51,048 nt of DNA, from positions 1 through 51,048 of the forward strand of contig JAKAZZ010000017.1 of NCBI GenBank assembly GCA_021826315.1. Direction: 5' to 3'. The notes below the pieces were generated by a model, which saw only the letters and a list, made by a program, of their open reading frames with translations, was not told the origin of the DNA and did no database searches. The position numbers were made by a program, and so were the translations under genes. Below, in pieces: positions 32,768-41,813 of this stretch. The stretch comes from Actinomycetes bacterium. GTDB lineage: Bacteria; Actinomycetota; Acidimicrobiia; Acidimicrobiales; Acidimicrobiaceae. The stretch's first letter is position 1, and every line of letters starts with the position of its first letter.

Positions 32768-34378
32768 ATGGCCCTTCCTTCGTCCTCGTACTTTACGATC
32801 GGGCAAGTGCTTGAAAAGCTAAGGGATGAATTTCCCAGTGTGGCAGTATCGAAGATTCGATACTGGGAGTCGATCGGTCTGATAAAGCCGATGCGTGCGC
32901 CAAGTGGATTTCGAAAGTTCTGCGAGGGTGACATCGAAGATATTCGGAGAATTTTACGTACCCAGCGAGATTTAGGCGTACCGCTTGAGGTAATACGAAA
33001 GCGAATGGGAAGCAAGGGGAATCTTCAACGAAGCGATCAACCTCTGTTGGGATTTGAAGAGGATCTAGTAGCCGTCGAAGACTCAATCGATACCGACGAG
33101 GTTAAGGTTGAAACTACCTCTCTCGACCGTCGCAAGTACATGAGAATCGTAAAGGACTATGAAGCCGCTGGTGACGGTAGTCAAAGTTTTCCTGAGATTG
33201 AGGTCTCATCGATAGCTTCCGTCCCCCCTAGCAAGGGACGAGGTACCAAAGTCTCGAAGGCGGCTTCGACTCAGTTGCCAAACCTCAATGGCGGTGACGC
33301 AGTCGCACTAATTGGCGAGCCCGACTCGGTGACGTCTGACATCACCGTTACCCCTGAACAAGTAAGTGCCGTTGTAAACGTCGGGGAATTAAGCGGAAGC
33401 AATCTTGAGTCTCTTGTTTCAAATGATGAGCCATTTCGCGACGAAGCAATCGTCGAATATCGTTCGGTGAAGGGTGTGGACGATAAGAAGTCTGGTAGTG
33501 AGGTCACAGCTGCACTCCAAAAATCGATGGATGTCAATGCTGGAACGATAGATTCAGCTGATGCCGAAGGTGTTCAAAGCGGACTAACTGCGGTTTCAAA
33601 AACCTTAGAGGGCGAGGTGAGTTCGCCATCGTCAGATCGTTCACCAAAGAGAGCGCCGCGATCCCTATCCCCAAAGGTACGGCAAAGTAGGAGTACTCTT
33701 ACCAGCGATGATGTAACCCAACATAGTGTCTCGCCGATTGCATCATTACCGAAGGGTGATTCGCAGGGGGTTGCTAGGCGGACTCGTAGTGTCGCTCAAA
33801 GGGCTACCAAAGTTGACGGGGTAACCAATAAGGAAACCTTACCCGTTGAACAGCCACAAGTCGTAAATGAGGTTACGAGATCTGCGCGATCAAAACAGGC
33901 TGCGTCGTCTATGGATAGAAGTGCGGAGAGGAAGCGTAAAGAGGCGCGCGGCGTGCTCGATACTCCGTCCTACGAACTACATATCCCAGCCGACTATTTG
34001 AGTGTCAAAGATTTCGCGCGGCGAAGCGGTGCGAGCGAGCAGTTTATAAATGAGTGTGCAGATTTTGGTTTGGTGAAAGTCAAGAAGCATCAAGGTGTTG
34101 CTATTATCGCAGAACACTACCTTGATCTGGTCGAATTAGCCAGGTCCCTTTCGATAATTGGAATTGCACCTCGACATCTTCGATCCATCAAATTGTCGGT
34201 CACTAAAGACTTTTCCTACATTTCGCAGCTGGTAACGAGCCCTCTTGCATCCCGTAATTCGAAGGCCAAACGTAAGGCAGTTGAACAGGCTGCGATATTG
34301 GAGCAAAACTTCGAACGATTTCGCTCTATGGTGATGCGTGAGATGTTGAACGATCTCTTTGAAGGTTACGGCAAGTAG
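32768..34378 (+). CDS. ftsR: MerR-family regulator, FtsR-type, with long disordered insert
   Basis: A 536-residue protein, about twice the length of FtsR/Rv1828 (roughly 250). Residues about 8-80 are a MerR winged helix (FTIGQVLEKLRDEFP, VSKIRYWESIGLIKP, SGFRKFCEGDIEDIRRIL). The C-terminus (about 395-536) matches the second FtsR domain (SVKDFARRSGASEQF, VELARSLSIIGIAPRHLRSI, RSMVMREML). Between them lie some 300 residues rich in Ser, Asp, Glu, Thr and Val with basic patches and no evident fold. FtsR activates ftsZ in corynebacteria. ATG 32768 follows the FHA gene by 3 bp. Confidence 0.85.
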   Translation: MALPSSSYFTIGQVLEKLRDEFPSVAVSKIRYWESIGLIKPMRAPSGFRKFCEGDIEDIRRILRTQRDLGVPLEVIRKRMGSKGNLQRSDQPLLGFEEDLVAVEDSIDTDEVKVETTSLDRRKYMRIVKDYEAAGDGSQSFPEIEVSSIASVPPSKGRGTKVSKAASTQLPNLNGGDAVALIGEPDSVTSDITVTPEQVSAVVNVGELSGSNLESLVSNDEPFRDEAIVEYRSVKGVDDKKSGSEVTAALQKSMDVNAGTIDSADAEGVQSGLTAVSKTLEGEVSSPSSDRSPKRAPRSLSPKVRQSRSTLTSDDVTQHSVSPIASLPKGDSQGVARRTRSVAQRATKVDGVTNKETLPVEQPQVVNEVTRSARSKQAASSMDRSAERKRKEARGVLDTPSYELHIPADYLSVKDFARRSGASEQFINECADFGLVKVKKHQGVAIIAEHYLDLVELARSLSIIGIAPRHLRSIKLSVTKDFSYISQLVTSPLASRNSKAKRKAVEQAAILEQNFERFRSMVMREMLNDLFEGYGK

Positions 34379-34508
34379 CTTTGGTTGAGCTATGCGCCGT
34401 GGTCGCATCTAGGTAATTGGCAGTATATGTAACTGCGTTGGTAAATTGTTGAAGTACGAGGTGTATTGATGCCTATTATTTCTTTAGAAGAATGTCTAAG
34501 GTAGAGTC

Positions 34509-35018
34509 ATGATCGAAGTTGAACTTGCTTCCGTACGAGTTGACATACGAACCAACACGCCGCTAATTCTGTTACGTGAATTGAACGATCCACATCGATC
34601 GCTTCCAATCTTTATTGGCTCCTCTGAGGCGCAGGCGATAGCCTTGGGCCATCAAAAGGTGGCCTCGTCAAGGCCCCTTACGCATGATCTGCTTCTCGAC
34701 GTAATCGCTTCATACGGCGGAACGCTAGCGCGGGTCGACGTAACGGAACTTCGAGATCGTAACTACTTCGCCGAATTGGTTATCTACACCGAAGGTGTAA
34801 AGAAGGTTGTCTCCGCGCGCCCAAGTGACGGTGTTGCACTCGCGGTACGAGTTGGCGCTCCGATTTTTGTGAATGAGGACCTACTTGCAAATGAAGGTGT
34901 CGTGATCGCCGAGGGCGACAATGACGGCGAAAGTGACGAGATTGAGGTCGATGAGTCCGACGTTATTGATGATTTTCGCGACTTTTTGAATCAACTTCGC
35001 CCAGACGACTTCTCGTAA
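34509..35018 (+). CDS. Bifunctional nuclease family protein (DUF151)
   Basis: A 169-residue protein of the DUF151 family, members of which act on DNA and RNA. The fold is recognised by VELASVRVDIRTNTPLILL, LPIFIGSSEAQAIALG, RPLTHDLLLDVI, and the VSARPSDGVALAVRVGAPIFV segment (key part SARPSDGVALA). An acidic tail ends the chain (DNDGESDEIEVDESD). The start ATG 34509 follows the FtsR-type gene by 130 bp. It corresponds to Rv1829, which sits between the two MerR genes in mycobacteria. Cellular role not established. Confidence 0.9.
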   Translation: MIEVELASVRVDIRTNTPLILLRELNDPHRSLPIFIGSSEAQAIALGHQKVASSRPLTHDLLLDVIASYGGTLARVDVTELRDRNYFAELVIYTEGVKKVVSARPSDGVALAVRVGAPIFVNEDLLANEGVVIAEGDNDGESDEIEVDESDVIDDFRDFLNQLRPDDFS

Positions 35019-35112
35019 ATTTCAAGCGAATTACACTAATGAAATAAAGGTGTATATTCTTTACGTCGATGTAATTTGCATCGATAGGAAAAACACGGTT
35101 AGGAATCGGTAG

Positions 35113-35613
35113 ATGCTAGCAACTGAATCGCTCTGTTTTAGTGGCCATCAAGCTGCGAAAGTCGTCGGAATTACCTATCGACAGCTCGATTACTGGGCTC
35201 GTACCGACCTAGTGCGTCCTTCAATTACAGACGCTAAGGGCTCTGGGAGCCAAAGACAGTATTCCTATCAGGACCTTCTTAAGCTGAAGTTAATAAAGCA
35301 ACTTCTCGATCAGGGCCTAACCCTTCAAGCGGTGAGAAGTGCCCTTGAGTCTCTCACTAAGCTCGATGACTTAGCGGGAAATCCTCCCCAGTTGGTGATC
35401 GTTGGAAATGGCAAGACTATCTTCGCAAAAGATGGTGACGATCTTGTAGACCTTATGAACGGTAACCAGATGGCGTTTTCGATGTTGCTATCGGTTGGAC
35501 GAATTAGAGACGGCCTTGACGCTGAGATTGTTCACTTTGCTTCAAGTGAAGGAAAGAGTGTCGACTCATACAGCGTTGCTAGTGGTGGCGGATCCCTCCG
35601 AGCTTCGATTTAA
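35113..35613 (+). CDS. MerR-family regulator (Rv1830/McdR type)
   Basis: A 166-residue protein with a MerR-type DNA-binding domain at about residues 8-80 (FSGHQAAKVVGITYRQLDYW, ARTDLVRPS, SQRQYSYQDLLKLKLIKQLLDQG). The C-terminal half has no metal-binding cysteines. It matches the second MerR gene of the mycobacterial block (Rv1830), implicated in cell-division control. A strong terminator follows at 35661. Function is inferred from synteny and family. Confidence 0.88.
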   Translation: MLATESLCFSGHQAAKVVGITYRQLDYWARTDLVRPSITDAKGSGSQRQYSYQDLLKLKLIKQLLDQGLTLQAVRSALESLTKLDDLAGNPPQLVIVGNGKTIFAKDGDDLVDLMNGNQMAFSMLLSVGRIRDGLDAEIVHFASSEGKSVDSYSVASGGGSLRASI

Positions 35614-35660
35614 ATCTTAGTAATCGGTCACAACCAAATATCTTGAGTGTATTAGTTTTG

Positions 35661-35696
35661 AATAACGTCGTTTTGCCAAAAATGGCGTTATTTTTT
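35661..35696 (+). terminator. Intrinsic terminator after the second MerR gene
   Basis: AATAACG (35661-35667) pairs with CGTTATT (35686-35692), and the stem runs into TTTTTT. It lies 48 bp after the MerR stop, so the gcvH-MerR transcript probably ends here and gcvT has its own promoter. Confidence 0.75.
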
Positions 35697-35759
35697 GTAA
35701 TCGCAATAAGATAGGCCACTTTTTTATAGGATTGCTCAACTATTGTCTATGAAGTGGAA

Positions 35760-36806
35760 ATGAAACGCACTCATCTATGGCAAGATCACGTCGATCTTGG
35801 GGCGAAAATGGTCCCGTTCGGCGGTTGGGACATGCCGCTTTCGTATACCTCCGGAACTGTGGCCGAGCACTTGGCTTGTCGTAACGACGCTGTCGTCTTC
35901 GACGTATCGCATCTTGGAACAGTAAGACTCGAAGGTTCTGAAGCTTTCGGCATTTTGCAGCGATCCTTCACCAATGATCTCAACAAAATTGGGGTAGGCA
36001 GGGCCCAATACACTCACCACCTCAATCGCTCCGCATCGGTGGTAGACGACATCATCGTATGGTGGGTAGGTGATGATCGTTTCGATGTAATGCCTAATGC
36101 GTCCAATACATCGTCGGTAATTGGAACGATCGGCGGCGTTGATGTAACCCCGGATCGATGTGTACTAGCAGTTCAAGGACCAAATGCTCGATCCAAAGTA
36201 GCGAAAGTAGATGAGCGATTTGCTCAGGTAAAGCGTTTTCATGTGGAACGTATCGACTACCGCGGCACGGAAGTTGTGGTCGCAGGTACCGGCTATACCG
36301 GCGAAGATGGCATCGAAATTGCAGCCCCCAACTCCATTGCTCGGCAACTCCTTCATGAAATTATCGCGGCAGGCATAACACCGGCAGGTTTAGGTGCCCG
36401 CGATACTTTGCGCCTTGAAGCCGCTCTTCCGCTACACGGGCACGAATTAGGCGATGGCATAACCTCATATCAGGCTAATTTGGGATGGGTTGTAGCCCTT
36501 GAAAAGGGAGATTTTATTGGCCGAGAGGCTCTGGTGGCCGAGAAGGAAGCTGGTGTCAAGCGCCACCTTGTCGGAATCTTGGGCGATTCTCGCCAGCCCT
36601 TTAGGGATCATATGTCACTGCAGTTAGATGGTGAAGTTCTTGGTGAAGTGACCTCGGGCAACTACTCGCCGATCCTTGGTAAAGGAATCGCTATCGCTTT
36701 TTCAAGCCGAGACCTTGAAGAGGGGACCCGGGTTGAAGTTACGAGTGGCCAACGTTCGATATCGGGTACCGTCGTCAAGATGCCGTTCGTGGCTAAAAAG
36801 AAGTAA
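35760..36806 (+). CDS. gcvT: Glycine cleavage system T protein (aminomethyltransferase)
   Basis: A 348-residue folate-dependent enzyme that releases ammonia from the aminomethyl-lipoyl H protein and makes methylene-THF. MVPFGGWDMPLSY (about 17-29), VFDVSHLG, ARDTLRLEAALPLHGHEL and FIGREAL are T-protein signatures. ATG 35760 fits the usual MKRTxLxxxH start; GTG 35754 is two codons upstream. It stands alone behind a terminator, with gcvPA following after 118 bp. No glycine riboswitch was recognised upstream. Confidence 0.93.
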   Translation: MKRTHLWQDHVDLGAKMVPFGGWDMPLSYTSGTVAEHLACRNDAVVFDVSHLGTVRLEGSEAFGILQRSFTNDLNKIGVGRAQYTHHLNRSASVVDDIIVWWVGDDRFDVMPNASNTSSVIGTIGGVDVTPDRCVLAVQGPNARSKVAKVDERFAQVKRFHVERIDYRGTEVVVAGTGYTGEDGIEIAAPNSIARQLLHEIIAAGITPAGLGARDTLRLEAALPLHGHELGDGITSYQANLGWVVALEKGDFIGREALVAEKEAGVKRHLVGILGDSRQPFRDHMSLQLDGEVLGEVTSGNYSPILGKGIAIAFSSRDLEEGTRVEVTSGQRSISGTVVKMPFVAKKK

Positions 36807-36924
36807 GCAGAGTGTGATAGTGAGCGATGTTGCTCTGGAGCTTTGTGACTGAGCTTTAAAGTCGATTACGCATATCCCATAGCAAGTAGTTTTTTAAAGT
36901 CTTATAAATAAGGAAGGTGGTCCC

Positions 36925-38271
36925 TTGTCGTCGTTTACGCCTCATACGAGCGACGAAGTTGAATCAATGCTCAAATTCATGGGTTTGACTTCAGTCGAGC
37001 AACTATACGACACGATTCCGATCGCACTGCAGTTACGCCGTTCGCTAGATCTACCTGAGGCGCTCTCGGAGGTCGAGGTAATCGACGAACTAGCTGCCTA
37101 TGGTAAGAAGAATCGCAACGCAAGTATCGATCTCGTCTGCTTTGCCGGCGGTGGATCTTACGACCATGATATAGCTACGGTCACCTCGACCCTTGGACTT
37201 AGGGGCGAGTTCGTTACCGCTTATACCCCTTATCAACCAGAAGTTGCACAGGGTGTCCTGCAAGCGATCTTTGAATTTCAGACCATGGTCTCTCGCATTA
37301 GCGGACTAGCGATTACTAATGCTTCGCTTTACGACGGAGGCTCGGCGCTCGTCGAGGCTATCAATTTGGCCTGTGCTAAAACCCGGCGCAGCAAAGTTGT
37401 CCTAAGTGAAGGGGTGAATCCCAATTGGAGGGGAGTAGCTTCTACATTTGCCGAGGGGCCGGGCCACGAATTAGTTACCGCGAAAGTTGATCAAGAAGGG
37501 CGCACTATCTGGCCCGAATCTGACTCCACGGTTGCTGCCTATGTGGTTGGCTACCCCAACTTCCTTGGTTTTATCGAGGATATTGCAGCAGCTAGAAAGC
37601 TGGCTACCGATTCAGGCGCACTTCTGATCGTAGCTTATGATCCGATTGCGATCTCCCTTCTAAAGTCACCAGGTGAGCTTGGGGCTGACATAGCAATCGC
37701 AGAAGGACAGCCGCTAGGTATCCCACTTTCCTACGGTGGCCCATATCTCGGCCTCTTTTCCGTAACCATGGATCTAGTTAGGTTGCTACCGGGTCGTTTA
37801 GTTGGTGAGACGGTCGACACCGAGGATCGTACAAGTTATGTAACGACTCTTCGCGCCCGCGAACAGGACATTCGCCGCGAAAAGGCGAGTTCGAATGTTT
37901 GCACAAATCAGACCCTTATGGCCGTATGGGCCGCCATCCAAATGAGCTGGTGGGGCAAGGAGGGATTCTACGAAGTCGGCAGAAGTTCCCTTAGCTCGCG
38001 TGTCTACCTAGAAAACCGTTTGATCGAGGAAGGGTTACTAGATCGAAGGAGTCCCACTCCCACCCTTAGAGAGTTTCCGGTTCGCTTCAATAAGAGTGCA
38101 TCAGACGTCGTAGAGGCGATGGTTGGTGAAGGATTCTTGGCGGGGGTTGCCCTAGAAGGCGCAAACTCCATTAGCAACTTTGATGGATCCTTGCTGATAG
38201 CACTTACTGAGAAGCGCACTCGTAGCCAGATTGATTCATATGTAAAGTCCCTAAAGGAGGTGGCAAAGTAG
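36925..38271 (+). CDS. gcvPA: Glycine dehydrogenase (decarboxylating) subunit 1
   Basis: A 448-residue alpha subunit of the split P protein, which decarboxylates glycine and loads the H protein. FTPHTSDEVESML at the start, FAGGGSYDH (about 75-83), AYTPYQPEVAQGVLQAIFEFQT and SLYDGGSALVEAI are characteristic of GcvPA. The TTG start has GGAAGGTGG just upstream. The stop is directly followed by the ATG of gcvPB, so the two subunits are co-translated. The split, two-subunit form differs from the single-chain GcvP of mycobacteria (gcvB). Confidence 0.94.
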   Translation: MSSFTPHTSDEVESMLKFMGLTSVEQLYDTIPIALQLRRSLDLPEALSEVEVIDELAAYGKKNRNASIDLVCFAGGGSYDHDIATVTSTLGLRGEFVTAYTPYQPEVAQGVLQAIFEFQTMVSRISGLAITNASLYDGGSALVEAINLACAKTRRSKVVLSEGVNPNWRGVASTFAEGPGHELVTAKVDQEGRTIWPESDSTVAAYVVGYPNFLGFIEDIAAARKLATDSGALLIVAYDPIAISLLKSPGELGADIAIAEGQPLGIPLSYGGPYLGLFSVTMDLVRLLPGRLVGETVDTEDRTSYVTTLRAREQDIRREKASSNVCTNQTLMAVWAAIQMSWWGKEGFYEVGRSSLSSRVYLENRLIEEGLLDRRSPTPTLREFPVRFNKSASDVVEAMVGEGFLAGVALEGANSISNFDGSLLIALTEKRTRSQIDSYVKSLKEVAK

Positions 38272-39789
38272 ATGTCAACGTTGAAAGAAGCCCCAGGCGG
38301 TCGCGCCTCGTCTTCACCATTGATGGGTGGAGAGGTAGAACCTACAATCTTTGAGTTTTCTCACGAGTCGCGTCGTACTGGTGCAATTCGAAATTCGCGC
38401 ATAGAGCAGGTGGATCCAAAGGATTTCCTACCTGGCGATTATTTGCGCACGAAAAAGGTAAACCTCCCCGAAGTCTCAGAGCGTGATTTGGTTGCACACT
38501 TTATGCGCCTTACTCATCGCCAATACGCGGTTGACCTCGGAAGTTATCCACTCGGGTCTTGCACCATGAAGTACAATCCAAAACTCGCAGATGCCGTCGC
38601 CACAAACCCCAATCTTTCAGGGGTTCATCCTCAGACGCCGCCATCTGCCGCACAAGGTTGGATCGAGCTTTGCGTTGAACTAGAGCGTTATCTTACCGAA
38701 ATTACCGGAATGGCTGCAGCCACATTAGCGCCGGCCGCCGGTGCCCAAGGTGAGCTGACGGGCTTACTCATCATGAAGGCTTACCATAAGAATCGCGGTA
38801 ATAATAAGTCCACGATCTTGATTCCAGATTCTGCTCACGGTACGAATCCAGCTTCAGTAACTCTGGCTGGCTACAAAGTTGTGACAGTACCATCAGATAG
38901 TCGTGGGTTAGTAGACCTCGAGAAGCTTCGAGCATTAGTCAATGACGACGTTGCCGGTATTATGCTCACCAACCCCAACACTGTAGGACTCTTCGAGAAG
39001 GACATTGCAGAGATCGCAAAGGCTATCCACGATGTAGACGGCCTTTTGTACTACGACGGAGCCAATCTAAATGCGATCGTTGGCGTCGCACGTCCGGGAG
39101 ACATGGGCTTTGATATCGTCCATTCCAATCTCCATAAGACCTTTGCTACGCCGCACGGTGGCGGCGGTCCAGGTTCAGGTCCTGTGGCAGTGGTTGATCG
39201 TCTTACGCAGTTTCTTCCAGGGCCATATCCAATCGTCGTCGATGGCGTTGGATCTTGGATAATGCCTGAAAAATCGATAGGTAGAGTGCACTCCTTCTAT
39301 GGAAATGCCGTTGTTTACGCTCGCGCCCTCGCATTCATGAAGGCACTTGGGGCAGAGGGGCTGAAGGAGATGAGCGAGTACGCCGTACTAAACGCAAATT
39401 ACCTCAAGGCAAAGATCGCTCCGTACTATCCAGCGGCTTACGACGAGACGTGTATGCACGAATTTGTAGTTACCGCTGCAGGGCTGAAGAAGAAGTACGG
39501 TGTTAGGGCGCTCGATGTCGCTAAGACGCTTCTAGATCGTGGTTACCACGCGCCGACGGTCTACTTCCCGTTGATCGTTGAAGAGGCTTTGATGATTGAG
39601 CCGACAGAGACAGAATCTAAGGCAACGCTGGACTGTCTTGCTGAGATTCTTATCGATATTGCAATTGAGGCATCAAACGAGGATTCATCCGAGGCACTAA
39701 AGCATGGCCCAACGCGAACGCCGGTATCGAGAGTCGACGAAGCCCGCGCAGCCCGAGTATTAGTCACGACCATGGACGCCAAGGGCTAA
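38272..39789 (+). CDS. gcvPB: Glycine dehydrogenase (decarboxylating) subunit 2
   Basis: A 505-residue PLP-containing beta subunit of the P protein. SYPLGSCTMKYNPK (about 93-106), GAQGELTGLL, HGTNPASVTLAGYKV, and the PLP-lysine segment HSNLHKTFATPHGGGGPGSG are present. The ATG touches the gcvPA stop with no gap. The C-terminal 40 residues are variable. A 13-bp hairpin follows the gene. Confidence 0.95.
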   Translation: MSTLKEAPGGRASSSPLMGGEVEPTIFEFSHESRRTGAIRNSRIEQVDPKDFLPGDYLRTKKVNLPEVSERDLVAHFMRLTHRQYAVDLGSYPLGSCTMKYNPKLADAVATNPNLSGVHPQTPPSAAQGWIELCVELERYLTEITGMAAATLAPAAGAQGELTGLLIMKAYHKNRGNNKSTILIPDSAHGTNPASVTLAGYKVVTVPSDSRGLVDLEKLRALVNDDVAGIMLTNPNTVGLFEKDIAEIAKAIHDVDGLLYYDGANLNAIVGVARPGDMGFDIVHSNLHKTFATPHGGGGPGSGPVAVVDRLTQFLPGPYPIVVDGVGSWIMPEKSIGRVHSFYGNAVVYARALAFMKALGAEGLKEMSEYAVLNANYLKAKIAPYYPAAYDETCMHEFVVTAAGLKKKYGVRALDVAKTLLDRGYHAPTVYFPLIVEEALMIEPTETESKATLDCLAEILIDIAIEASNEDSSEALKHGPTRTPVSRVDEARAARVLVTTMDAKG

Positions 39790-39816
39790 GGCGCCCCAAG
39801 ATTAAGCGCTATTGTT

Positions 39817-39846
39817 TCAGCCCGATCACAATCGTGATCGGGCTGA
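39817..39846 (+). terminator. Hairpin terminator after gcvPB
   Basis: TCAGCCCGATCAC (39817-39829) and GTGATCGGGCTGA (39834-39846) form a perfect 13-bp stem with a 4-nt AATC loop, 28 bp after the stop. The downstream T content is modest, but stem strength makes a terminator likely. Confidence 0.65.
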
Positions 39847-40075
39847 ATGTCTTAAAATCGCAGTCCAGAAACGGTTGGTGTTCTAATTGCGTCGCAAACA
39901 TTGTCTTGATTGACAAATAACTCCGTAGATGTTTGTTAAATGATCCCTTTGGTATTTCTATACCGTCGCGCTGAAGCTAGAGTCACTAGATACGCTACGA
40001 GTAGTGTAATTGCTACGTTGATGACGAAGTTTGGGGGTCGTCGCAGCGCGGTTGGATAACAGAAAGGGGAGTTGT

Positions 40076-41548
40076 TTGTCCACTGACATTACGGGAAACG
40101 TTGGCATGGGAAGCGGGGAATCTAAAAGTCCTTCGCAAGGTGCTCACCGTCTAAATAAGGGTGTGCTGCGAGTAACGGATATTGCAGCCGCCACAATGGC
40201 CAACATCGGTCCCGCTATGAGCTTTTTCTTCGGATTTGGCTTCTTGGCGGTGACCGCAGGTGTTGCCTCGCCGCTTACCATAGTTGCGGCTGGAATTGCT
40301 ATTGCATTTTTAGGAAATACACTCGCGGAGTTCTCTAAGGCTCAACCTTCCACTGGTGGTTTCATTACCTTTATTGGGAAGAGCTTTGGACCTACTTCTG
40401 CCGTTACGACGGCGATTATCGCTGGAATAGGGTACATCGTTGCGATGGCTTCGGTAATTGTGATTGCCGGAGGTTTTATGTCGATCGTTGTAAACAAATA
40501 TCTCAAGGTAAATGTACCTTGGGGAATTTTCACGGTGATCTTGGTTGCTTTGGCAGTAGTGATGATGGTGCGCGGAATCGCACTTTCGACGAAGATCGCT
40601 GGCTTCTTCTTTGCATTCGAGATGGTTGTTTTGGTCATTGTCTCAATTGCAACTCTGATCAAGCACGGGGGATCTCTCTCGATTACTCCATTTCTTCCAT
40701 CACACATTACTAATGGGCTCTCCGGCCTTTCAGCTGGATTTCCCCTTGCCATTTATCTATTCATAGGCTGGGAAAACTCCGCTGCTCTCGCTGAGGAGAC
40801 CGATAATCCAAGGAAGAATGTTCCAAAGGCAGTCTTTGCATCAATTGCTATCATGGTCGTTTCGTATGTTGTCTTTGCGTATGCAACTGTAAGCGGCTTT
40901 GGCTACAACGTTACAAAACTTGGAAACTCACCGATTCCATTCATTGACGTAGCAACTGGCGTACTGGGCGTAGCTGCATTTTTTGCATATCTCGCGGGCA
41001 TGACCTCTACCGTCGGTGCACTTATTGCAGGTACCAACTCTCAGGCTCGGTTGGTCTTCAACGCTGGCCGTGAGGGCCTATTGCCCTCGTGGATCGGTAA
41101 GGTACATCCAGAACGAAAGACACCAATGAATGCAATCTTCGCTTTCATTGGAATTTCGGGGCTGATCATCATTGGATGGACCATCTCAAACCTTGCTGGC
41201 GGCTATACCCTCGATCCGGTCAACTTCTTTGCCGAGTCATCCACTATGGGTACGATCCTTGTTCTAGTGGTCTATCTTGGAGCTAACTTAGCGTTGCCCT
41301 TCTATTACAGGACTTATCTGCCGGACAAGTTCAATGTAATTCGTCACGGAGTCCTTCCAATTCTCGGAGCGATTACCATTCTCGTGCCACTGTATTACCT
41401 GGCTAAGCCTGGCCAAAGTGCACCTTACAGTTGGTATCCGTATATCGCCCTTGGGGTTTTGGTTGTAGCAGTAATCTATGCGGTGATCTTGGTGAAGAGA
41501 GATCCTTCTATTGCAGATCGAGTCGGATCAATCGTCGCAGACGAGTAG
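40076..41548 (+). CDS. APC-family amino acid permease
   Basis: A 490-residue inner-membrane transporter with about 12 hydrophobic segments. ATMANIGPAMSFFFGFG at the first membrane helix carries the GxxxG-like unwound segment, and WENSAALAEETDNPRKNVPKA holds the well-conserved Glu/Glu-x2-Pro pattern of APC permeases in TM6-loop. The start is TTG 40076 because AAAGGGGAG lies 4-5 nt before it; the extended GTG-type start at 40031 and ATG 40106 are alternatives. Substrate could be an amino acid or amine; its place beside glycine cleavage hints at an amino acid but is not proof. Confidence 0.88.
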   Translation: MSTDITGNVGMGSGESKSPSQGAHRLNKGVLRVTDIAAATMANIGPAMSFFFGFGFLAVTAGVASPLTIVAAGIAIAFLGNTLAEFSKAQPSTGGFITFIGKSFGPTSAVTTAIIAGIGYIVAMASVIVIAGGFMSIVVNKYLKVNVPWGIFTVILVALAVVMMVRGIALSTKIAGFFFAFEMVVLVIVSIATLIKHGGSLSITPFLPSHITNGLSGLSAGFPLAIYLFIGWENSAALAEETDNPRKNVPKAVFASIAIMVVSYVVFAYATVSGFGYNVTKLGNSPIPFIDVATGVLGVAAFFAYLAGMTSTVGALIAGTNSQARLVFNAGREGLLPSWIGKVHPERKTPMNAIFAFIGISGLIIIGWTISNLAGGYTLDPVNFFAESSTMGTILVLVVYLGANLALPFYYRTYLPDKFNVIRHGVLPILGAITILVPLYYLAKPGQSAPYSWYPYIALGVLVVAVIYAVILVKRDPSIADRVGSIVADE

Positions 41549-41633
41549 TCACGGAATGTAAGTTGAACCGATGCCTTCATTGGTAGTGGGCTCGGTAGGA
41601 CCGATTTGTTAGGGACGTAAGTAAAGTCTCAAG

Positions 41634-41670
41634 AGAGGCCGAGGATGGGTTACACTTCCTCGGCCTCTTT
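41634..41670 (+). terminator. Terminator after the permease gene
   Basis: AGAGGCCGAGGA (41634-41645) and TCCTCGGCCTCT (41657-41668) form a perfect 12-bp GC-rich stem with an 11-nt loop, followed by TT. Confidence 0.7.
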
Positions 41671-41813
41671 GGGTAAATTCACTCTTTGGCCAACTAGAGC
41701 CCCTCTGATTGTCGCAGACGTACGAATTGCTGCCAAGGCTTTGTTTTTGCCGTTACCATTGAGCAACGATGCGATAACATTGGGGAACTAGCTATTTTAC
41801 GGGGGTTCTGATA

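Noticed and set aside
35614-35759. Glycine riboswitch upstream of gcvT
   Set aside because: The gap is short and filled by a terminator; no tandem aptamer-like conserved bases were recognised. The region before gcvH also shows none.
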